From NCBI GenBank assembly GCA_023434015.1, contig JAEYTM010000260.1, positions 1 through 10,480 of the forward strand: a stretch of DNA of 10,480 nucleotides, in the 5' to 3' direction. Position 1 is the stretch's first letter; each line of letters begins with the position of its first letter. The translations under genes and the position numbers were made by a program. Origin of the DNA: Pseudomonadota bacterium. Its GTDB lineage: Bacteria; Pseudomonadota; Alphaproteobacteria; Caulobacterales; Caulobacteraceae. The notes beneath the pieces were generated by a model. The model saw only the letters and a program-made list of their open reading frames with translations. It made no database searches and had not been told where the DNA came from. Positions 5,371 to 10,480 of this stretch are shown piece by piece.

Positions 5371-6129
5371 GTGGGCGGCCAGATGCTCGCCCTCGCGACC
5401 TTCATGACGCTGCTCGCCGCCCCGGCGGTCGGCAGCTTCATCGGCCTCGCCTCGCTCAGAATGCCGGCGGGCGGCGCCGTTGTCGCCGGACGCTCGGGCT
5501 GCGGCGGCTGCCGTCGCCAGCTCGGGCCGGCGGACCTGATACCTCTGGCCAGCTACCTCGCCCTGCGCGGCCGGTGCCGTACCTGCCGGGCCACGATCCC
5601 GCCGCGATATCTTCTGCTGGAGCTGGGCTGCCTGGGTCTCGCCGGCTGGGCCTTCGCGGTCCAGCCGCCGCTCGTGGCCGTGGGCGGCGCCCTGCTCGCC
5701 TGGCAACTTCTGCTGCTGGCGGTGCTCGACGCCGAGCACTTCTGGCTGCCGCGGCCCCTGACCCTGACCCTTCTCGCCAGCGGACTCGCCATCGCTGTGG
5801 CGCGTGGTCCGCAGCTGCTGGCCGGCAGCGCCATCGGGGCGAGCGCCGGCTTCCTCGTTCTTTCCCTGCTCGCCTGGGCCTACCGCCGCCTGCGCGGGCG
5901 CGAGGGCCTCGGCGGCGGCGACGCCTATATGCTGGCGGGGATCGGCGCCTGGGTCGGCTGGCAGGGCCTGCCGACGGTGCTGCTGTGGGCCTCGGTCGCC
6001 GGCTTGAGCCTCGCCGCCGCCGCCGCCCTGACCGGCCAGGCGATAAAGGCCGACCAGCGCCTGCCGTTCGGCGTGTTCCTGGCCCTCGGCGCCTGGCTGA
6101 CCTGGCTCTATGGCCCACTCGGCTTCTAG
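5371..6129 (+). CDS. gspO: Type II secretion prepilin peptidase / N-methyltransferase (A24 aspartic peptidase)
   Basis: This integral inner-membrane enzyme removes the short leader of pseudopilins at the Gly|Phe-type site and methylates the new N-terminus. The protein has 252 residues. The N-terminal half has two CxxC pairs (C44/C47 'SGCGGCRR' and C69/C72 'GRCRTCRA'), as in the zinc-bearing cytoplasmic loop of PilD/GspO enzymes. The catalytic aspartates are D120 ('LAVLDAEHFWLP') and D184 ('GLGGGDAYML', the GxGD motif). 'LPFGVFLALGAWL' near the end is also conserved. About eight hydrophobic segments are visible. GTG at 5371 is chosen because GGGGGAA lies just upstream; ATG at 5383 is an alternative. 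It follows the recombinase-like gene by two bases, and its stop interlocks with that of gspN, the last gene of the T2SS operon. This neighbourhood points to GspO rather than a type IV pilus enzyme. Confidence 0.95.
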   Translation: MGGQMLALATFMTLLAAPAVGSFIGLASLRMPAGGAVVAGRSGCGGCRRQLGPADLIPLASYLALRGRCRTCRATIPPRYLLLELGCLGLAGWAFAVQPPLVAVGGALLAWQLLLLAVLDAEHFWLPRPLTLTLLASGLAIAVARGPQLLAGSAIGASAGFLVLSLLAWAYRRLRGREGLGGGDAYMLAGIGAWVGWQGLPTVLLWASVAGLSLAAAAALTGQAIKADQRLPFGVFLALGAWLTWLYGPLGF

Positions 6130-6842
6130 CGCCCGCCGAGCCGTCCGCGATCCAGGCGGCGATAACCCTCCAGGGTCCGCTCCAGGCCGGCGACCTCGCC
6201 GGCGGCGGCCAGATTGGCGTCGGACGAACGGATCAGGCTCTCGGCCTCGTAGCGCCCCTGCCCGTCGACCGTGAACCGCAGCCGCAAGGCGACACCCTGG
6301 CCCTGGCCTTCCAGCGGAAGGAGGAGCCGGCGGCCCTCGCAGCGGACCTCGCCCTGCAACGCCAGACCGCCCACCGGACCGAAGGCGACATCGGAAAGCC
6401 GCACCTTACCCCCCGCCTGGCGACAGTCGCCGTGCCGGAAGACGGCGGTGACGCCGGTCAGCTGCAGCCGCCCCTCCACCGGCGCACCGGCGACCAGCAG
6501 CGATGACGGCAGCACGGCGTCGAGACGCTCGACGCCGAAGACGGCCGCGCCGGAACGGAGAACCCCGCGCGCCTCGATCGGCCCGACGGCCCGGAACCAG
6601 ACGCGACCGCCCCCGCGGAACAGGCCAAGGGGGTCGAGGCCTGCCTTGACGTCGCCCAGCCTCACGCCGCCGAACGTCGCCCCCGCCAGGGTCCCCGACC
6701 ACACCGGACCGCGCACAGACGCCGCGCTCAGGCCCATGCTGTGGGCGCCCATCACCCCCAGCGCCAGCCGCAGCGGGAAAAGGGCCACCAGCAGCATGAC
6801 CAAGGCGACTGCGAACATCAGCGCCAGACGACGGGTGCTCAT
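6126..6842 (-). CDS. gspN: Type II secretion system protein N
   Basis: An accessory inner-membrane subunit of the type II secretion machine, present in some but not all systems. It has 238 residues. One N-terminal membrane segment (about 5-28) is followed by a periplasmic domain beginning with the typical 'GVMGAHSMGLSAASVRGPVWSGTLAGA' region, given here only as its start and end pattern: 'GLSAASVRGPVWSG' at about 37-50. C140 and C168 form a likely disulfide, a spacing I recall in the family. The start is ATG at 6842, which overlaps the gspM stop as ATGA. An in-frame start at 6953 would extend the protein into gspM and is rejected. It is the last gene of the operon. The annotation rests on fold-typical pattern and position, as GspN diverges strongly in sequence. 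Confidence 0.85.
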   Translation of the reverse strand: MSTRRLALMFAVALVMLLVALFPLRLALGVMGAHSMGLSAASVRGPVWSGTLAGATFGGVRLGDVKAGLDPLGLFRGGGRVWFRAVGPIEARGVLRSGAAVFGVERLDAVLPSSLLVAGAPVEGRLQLTGVTAVFRHGDCRQAGGKVRLSDVAFGPVGGLALQGEVRCEGRRLLLPLEGQGQGVALRLRFTVDGQGRYEAESLIRSSDANLAAAGEVAGLERTLEGYRRLDRGRLGGR

Positions 6843-7312
6843 GGTCTGGGCCTGGCCAGGGTGGCGTCCAGAGCCAGGGCGCCGGTGTCGTTCCTGAGCA
6901 CCGTGAGATGGGTGGCCACCACCCCGTGCTGCTGTTGCAGGATCGCGAGCCACGGGAACAGCACAGAGGCCGACGCTGACGGCGAGGCCACACGCAGGCC
7001 GCCCGCGGGATCGGCCTCGATACGGGACAGGTTGACCCCCGCCGCAGCGGCGGTCTCCGAGACCACCGCGTCCAGCGGCCTGCCGGCGCTTGCCGGAGCC
7101 GCCGGCGCCTTCAGTAAGGCGACGTGGGCCAGGATGCGGCCGACGGCGGCCTCATCCGCCGCCGCCGCGGCGTAGCGCGCCTCCGCAGCGCGGCGCCAAC
7201 CGAACAGCGGGTCGAGGGCGGCGAACCACAGCAGGAAGGCCGCCAGGCCCACGCCCAACACCCCCAGCAGCGCCTTTTCGCGTTGTGAACGCCCATCCCA
7301 CCACGCCCTCAT
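6839..7312 (-). CDS. gspM: Type II secretion system protein M
   Basis: GspM is a bitopic inner-membrane protein of the assembly platform that partners GspL. The 157 residues show a short charged cytoplasmic start ('MRAWWDGRSQREK'), one membrane segment (about 14-33, 'LLGVLGVGLAAFLLWFAAL') and an Ala-rich, probably coiled-coil stretch (about 40-70). A small periplasmic domain ends the protein ('FPWLAILQQQHGV.....L'), fitting the ferredoxin-like fold of GspM. The length is typical. Its ATG overlaps the gspL stop (ATGA at 7309-7312), and its own stop overlaps gspN in the same way. Position between L and N supports the call, since GspM sequences are poorly conserved. Confidence 0.9.
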   Translation of the reverse strand: MRAWWDGRSQREKALLGVLGVGLAAFLLWFAALDPLFGWRRAAEARYAAAAADEAAVGRILAHVALLKAPAAPASAGRPLDAVVSETAAAAGVNLSRIEADPAGGLRVASPSASASVLFPWLAILQQQHGVVATHLTVLRNDTGALALDATLARPRP

Positions 7313-8418
7313 CTGCGCTCTCCCAGCATCACGTCCGCCACCACCCGCCCATCCTCCTCGCGGACCCCCTCCTCCCGATAGGCCAGGCCCTGGTCCCGCA
7401 TCGCTCGGCGGAACAGCTCCGCGTCGGAAATCTGGGTGAAACGGATGGTCGCACGTAGACCGTCAGGGCTGACGATCAGTCCTTCGAGCTGGGCCTGATC
7501 GATCGGCTCCAGGGCGGCGAACAGGGCCCCGGCCATGCCGGCCGGTCCACCGCCTGCCGCCAGGTTGAGGGTGTCCAGACGGGCCTGGGCCTGACCGACG
7601 GGATCATCGACCACGGTCCCGACCGGCAGGATCGCCCCGACCCGGGCCGCCGTATCCCGGGCCAGCGCCCGGGCGGCGATCTCGTGACGCGCGGCCTCCA
7701 CGCAAATCAGCGCAAGCGGGCTGAGCAGCAGCATCGCCGCCAGGATCACCGCCCGTCGCCATGCCGGCCAGCCCCAGCCGGCGCCCTGGCCGCCGTCCAT
7801 GCCGCCCTGCAGAAGGTTCAGCGCAGGCTTTTGGGCCGCCGCGAGCAGCGCGGCCTCCCAGGCGGCCGGCTCGATCTCCCGGAGCTCGCGCCCGGCCAGC
7901 ACCAGGGCGGCGGTCTCCGGCTCCAGGCTGACGGCGAGGCGCCGGCCCCGCGCCACGAGGTTCGCTCCGGCGCGTGCGGTCAACAGCAGCGCCGCATCGT
8001 CCGGCTCGGCGAGGACCAGATGGTCCGGGATCATCACCGCGGTCTGGAGTCCGTGCAGGCTCGCCGCGCCCAGCCAGCCCTGCATGACATCGCGCCTCAG
8101 CACGGCCACGAGACGCCAGCCGTCGCTCTCAAGAGGGCCGAGGGCGAGATGCAGATCTTCGTCGGCCACGGCCAGTTGGTCGGCGAGCTGCAGGCGGGCG
8201 GCGGCCTCCGCATGACGCAGGTTACGCATCGGCAGGTGTAACCAGCGCGTGAGCGCGTCCTCGCCGGGTATGACCAACACGTCGCGGGTGGGCTCCGGCG
8301 GCGACTGGCCGAGCGGCAGGACCCCGCGACGGATCACCTCTCCGAGCGGGCCGACCACAAGGTGGTGGAGTTCGCCCGCCAGCCCGTCGGGGGCGAACAC
8401 GATCCGGGTCTGCATCAT
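7309..8418 (-). CDS. gspL: Type II secretion system protein L
   Basis: GspL recruits the secretion ATPase GspE to the inner membrane and pairs with GspM. The 369 residues comprise a large N-terminal cytoplasmic actin-like domain (about 1-205, including 'DVLVIPGEDALTRWLHLP' and 'ALNLLQGGM'), a membrane segment at about 222-242 ('RAVILAAMLLLSPLALICV') and a periplasmic ferredoxin-like domain (about 295-369). The 'NLLQG' just before the membrane segment is a family hallmark ('NLRQG' in others). ATG at 8418 gives an ATGA overlap with the gspK stop; the next codon is also ATG. The protein is slightly shorter than many gammaproteobacterial GspL proteins but complete. Confidence 0.93.
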   Translation of the reverse strand: MMQTRIVFAPDGLAGELHHLVVGPLGEVIRRGVLPLGQSPPEPTRDVLVIPGEDALTRWLHLPMRNLRHAEAAARLQLADQLAVADEDLHLALGPLESDGWRLVAVLRRDVMQGWLGAASLHGLQTAVMIPDHLVLAEPDDAALLLTARAGANLVARGRRLAVSLEPETAALVLAGRELREIEPAAWEAALLAAAQKPALNLLQGGMDGGQGAGWGWPAWRRAVILAAMLLLSPLALICVEAARHEIAARALARDTAARVGAILPVGTVVDDPVGQAQARLDTLNLAAGGGPAGMAGALFAALEPIDQAQLEGLIVSPDGLRATIRFTQISDAELFRRAMRDQGLAYREEGVREEDGRVVADVMLGERR

Positions 8419-9365
8419 TCGTCTCGAGTCCAGCGTCGAAGGGCCAGGGTCACCCGGCCCGGGGCGTCACGCGTCATCAGGGCGGTGGAGACGACCTCGG
8501 CGTCGAGGTAATCGACCTGGGTCTCCAGAATGAAGAAGCGCGGCGTGGTGCGGATCTGGCCGAGCGCCTCGCCCGACGGGATCGCCTCGGCCAGGGCCGG
8601 CAGGTTCCAGAACTCGCCGTCCGTCCAACCCTGGGCCGGCCGGCTGGCGATCACCCGGCGGGCGGCGGCCACGGGCAACGCCCCGTCAGTGAGCATCGTC
8701 AGCAGGACCGCGCGGTCGGACGCCAGGCTGTTGACATTGATCGGCGACAGCTCCGGCGTCGGCAGGGCGCAGACATACGGTCGAATGCGGGCATAGGTCG
8801 CCGCATCGAAACCACGGACCGCGCGGAGCTCGCTGACCTCCGCCAGCAAGGCGCCGCCGGTGCGGTAGCCCCGATAGGCCTCGTCTTCCGCCCCGCCCGG
8901 CTCGCGCAGCGGATTACTGTCGATCCAGTCGACGAGCGCCCCGGCCAGGCTCTCCGCTCCGCCCACGCCCAGCGCCAGCAGCAGGGCCCGGAACTGGCGC
9001 ACGCCCTCGGGGCGGACCTGCAGGACTTCTCCAGCCCCCAGGACTACGCTGTTGAGGTTGAAGCACCCGGCGCCGTCGCTGGCCCGGGCCTGAAGGGTTC
9101 CGCCCTCGATCGGGAAGCGGAACACCCGGCCGTTCCAGCCGTCGGCGCGGCGCAGGGCCTCGTCGTCCAGCCGGGCGAGCCGGGCCCTGGCCAGGGTCTC
9201 GGCCCCGATGGCGTACCAGCGCGCCTGGGACACCGCCTCAGCATTCGCCGCGCGGCGCAGGCCGAAGCGCAGGTCGTCGAGCACGCCTACCGCCACGGTG
9301 GACATGGCCGCGACCAGCAGGAGCACGGTCAGCAGGGCGACCCCCCGTTCCTGCGGCGGCCTCAT
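8415..9365 (-). CDS. gspK: Type II secretion minor pseudopilin K
   Basis: GspK is the large minor pseudopilin thought to cap the pseudopilus tip with GspI and GspJ. The protein has 316 residues. A short leader 'MRPPQERG' is followed by the hydrophobic helix starting 'VALLTVLLLVA'; cleavage is expected after G8. Position +5 is Thr instead of the Glu found in other pseudopilins, a known GspK trait. The globular domain has 'VDWIDSNPLREPGGAEDEAY' at about 145-164, the metal-binding/insert hallmark, and 'SPINVNSLASDRAVLL' at about 207-222. The gene overlaps gspJ and gspL by ATGA at both ends. The length is typical. Confidence 0.95.
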   Translation of the reverse strand: MRPPQERGVALLTVLLLVAAMSTVAVGVLDDLRFGLRRAANAEAVSQARWYAIGAETLARARLARLDDEALRRADGWNGRVFRFPIEGGTLQARASDGAGCFNLNSVVLGAGEVLQVRPEGVRQFRALLLALGVGGAESLAGALVDWIDSNPLREPGGAEDEAYRGYRTGGALLAEVSELRAVRGFDAATYARIRPYVCALPTPELSPINVNSLASDRAVLLTMLTDGALPVAAARRVIASRPAQGWTDGEFWNLPALAEAIPSGEALGQIRTTPRFFILETQVDYLDAEVVSTALMTRDAPGRVTLALRRWTRDE

Positions 9366-9943
9366 GGCGCACCCCCCGGCAACAGGAAGAGCTGCCGCAC
9401 GTCGCCCACGGCGCTCAGCTTCAGGTCGAGGCGTACCGCCTGCGGGAGGGCGCCGTCCGACGCCGCCCAGGTCTGCGCCCAGGCCCCGCGCGCGAGGAAC
9501 TGCACGCCCGCGGCCTCGACGCCGTCGACCAGCACCTGCGGTTCGCCGAGGGGGGCGCCGTCGAGGTTCGCGCGCGCGCGGCGTTCGAGCCGCCCTTCGG
9601 TGACCCGATATTCGACGTACTGCAGAGAGGCGCGCGGCGCGGCGTCGGGATTGTCCCGGCCGCGACGAACAAGGGCGAGCAGAACGCCGGCCGTCGGGTC
9701 ACCGCCGCTCAGGGACTCCCGCGCGGCCGCGCCGTTGACGTCCCGCGTGCGCCGACGCGCCGCCTGTTGCAGGTCGGCCTTGAACAGCGCCCGGGCGCGG
9801 GCGACGTCGGCGACCCGCTCGACCCGCGTCCTGACCGCCTCCTGGCTGTCGAGGGTGAACCCCATCACCGCCACCCCCGCCACCGCCAGCAGGGCGAAGA
9901 CGAACAGGGCGACCAGCATCTCCACCAGGGTAAAGCCCTTCAT
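9362..9943 (-). CDS. gspJ: Type II secretion minor pseudopilin J
   Basis: GspJ is a minor pseudopilin of the tip complex. The protein has 193 residues. The leader is only 'MKG', then 'FTLVEMLVALFVFALLA': the prepilin peptidase site is after G3, with Glu at +5 (E8) for methylation and assembly. A C-terminal globular domain includes 'YVEYRVTEGRLERR' and 'VRLDLKLSAVGDVRQLFLLPG', the usual final strands of GspJ. Its ATG overlaps the gspI stop, and its stop overlaps the gspK start, both as ATGA. Confidence 0.95.
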   Translation of the reverse strand: MKGFTLVEMLVALFVFALLAVAGVAVMGFTLDSQEAVRTRVERVADVARARALFKADLQQAARRRTRDVNGAAARESLSGGDPTAGVLLALVRRGRDNPDAAPRASLQYVEYRVTEGRLERRARANLDGAPLGEPQVLVDGVEAAGVQFLARGAWAQTWAASDGALPQAVRLDLKLSAVGDVRQLFLLPGGAP

Positions 9944-10305
9944 GCCGGCCCCCGAAAGACGCTGACCTCCGCGACGGTGCGGCCGTCGGACGGATCGGCG
10001 ACCCGCACGTCGACCCGCAGGATGTCGCGATCGTCGGTTCGGGTGACGCTCCGGGTCCAGGGCCAGGTCCGACCGCCGGCCGCTTCGGTCCCCTGGCTGA
10101 CGCCCAGGGCCGGCGCCGCCGGGTCGGTCAGGGCCTCGACGGCCTGGTTGTCGGCCACGATCGCGGCGAAGGTCCGGGTCTCCAGCGCCCCGGCGGTGCG
10201 GGCGTTGGCGCCCGCCAGGTTGAGCAGCGCCATGGCCGCGACGCTGAACACCGCCAGCGCCACCAGCAGTTCAAGCAAGGTGAAGCCGGCCTCAGCGGGG
10301 CGCAT
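9940..10305 (-). CDS. gspI: Type II secretion minor pseudopilin I
   Basis: GspI is a minor pseudopilin that starts the tip complex with GspJ and GspK. The protein has 121 residues from the ATG at 10305. The leader 'MRPAEAG' precedes 'FTLLELLVALAVFSVAAMALLNLAG', in which cleavage after G7 leaves Glu at +5 (E12). The compact C-terminal domain has the typical 'WPWTRSVTRTDDRDILRVDV' pattern at about 80-99. The ATG at 10317 (four residues longer) is possible, and neither has a clear Shine-Dalgarno. The in-frame start at 10404 is rejected because it would run through most of the gspH end. The gene overlaps gspH by 14 bases, so coupled translation is likely. Confidence 0.93.
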   Translation of the reverse strand: MRPAEAGFTLLELLVALAVFSVAAMALLNLAGANARTAGALETRTFAAIVADNQAVEALTDPAAPALGVSQGTEAAGGRTWPWTRSVTRTDDRDILRVDVRVADPSDGRTVAEVSVFRGPA

Positions 10306-10480
10306 CGATCTGCACATTGCCGGCTTCGTCGACCGTGACGGCGGCCCGCGCCTCAGCGCGCGACAGGACGACGGTGGCCGGCTCCGCCCCGCCGGTGGGA
10401 TCAAAACGCACAGACCGTCCGCCGTCAGCCGATGTCACCCGAGCCACCACGCCCTCTCCCCACGCCCGACGCTGGAAGGG
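10292..10480 (-). CDS. gspH: Type II secretion minor pseudopilin H, C-terminal part, cut by the window edge
   Basis: Reading the minus strand from the right edge gives 62 codons ending in TGA at 10294-10292. The stretch 'VRFDPTGGAEPATVVLS' followed by 'AAVTVDEAGNVQIDAPR' matches the closing strands of GspH-type pseudopilins (RF-P-G pattern, then 'V.VD..G.V'). The prepilin leader and helix lie outside the window. Its stop falls 14 bases inside gspI, and gspG and the earlier T2SS genes are expected beyond the edge. The call rests on this short pattern and on the operon order. Confidence 0.8.
   Translation of the reverse strand, partial: PFQRRAWGEGVVARVTSADGGRSVRFDPTGGAEPATVVLSRAEARAAVTVDEAGNVQIDAPR

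Noticed and set aside
5456..6118. 220-codon minus-strand frame opposite gspO
   Set aside because: The product is almost all Arg/Ala/Gly/Pro, a shadow of the gspO codon bias, while gspO has all its catalytic motifs.
6843..6953. N-terminal extension of gspN to 6953
   Set aside because: It would overlap gspM by 115 bases and add a basic non-family leader; the ATG at 6842 gives the usual membrane-anchor start and an ATGA junction.
10306..10404. N-terminal extension of gspI to 10404
   Set aside because: It would lie inside gspH in another frame and put an implausible Arg/Pro/Ser-rich segment before the prepilin leader.

Overview
The window is very GC-rich and gene-dense, with short gaps, a few GTG/TTG starts and a complete type II secretion (T2SS) gene order. 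It looks chromosomal and alphaproteobacterial. The small XRE-type regulator with its 'GVRLKFSR' tail, the clade-3-like catalase and the PBP1A-type protein together suggest the Caulobacter/Brevundimonas/Phenylobacterium group. That placement comes from memory of family resemblance, not from a search.

Left part (1-4267). The 3' end of a class A penicillin-binding protein runs in from the left edge on the + strand, through a 17-base C tract that encodes a proline stretch. It converges on three minus-strand housekeeping or stress genes: a monofunctional haem catalase (katA-like), a CNNM/CBS/CorC membrane protein of the hemolysin C/CorC type, and a YgiD-like extradiol dioxygenase.

Middle (4268-6129). 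Divergent from the dioxygenase, the + strand carries a 105-residue XRE-type regulator (TTG start, clear Shine-Dalgarno, plausible promoter). Next comes a degenerate serine-recombinase-like protein, followed two bases later by the prepilin peptidase gene gspO. The recombinase-like protein keeps the overall resolvase layout and a C-terminal helix-turn-helix, but it has lost most of the catalytic arginines. It is the least ordinary gene here.

Right part (6126-10480). A minus-strand T2SS operon reads gspH (partial, from the right edge) - gspI - gspJ - gspK - gspL - gspM - gspN. All five junctions from I/J to M/N are ATGA overlaps, so translation of the minor pseudopilins and assembly-platform proteins is probably coupled. 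gspO converges on gspN, and their two stop codons share one CTAG. GspO would cleave and N-methylate the pseudopilins H, I, J and K (and G, presumably off the edge). L and M would anchor the secretion ATPase at the inner membrane, and N is the accessory inner-membrane subunit.

Most of the window is recognisable chromosomal gene content. I see no CRISPR array, insertion sequence, tRNA or rRNA. The candidate for something undescribed is the inactivated-recombinase/gspO pair; any regulatory role for it is a hypothesis.
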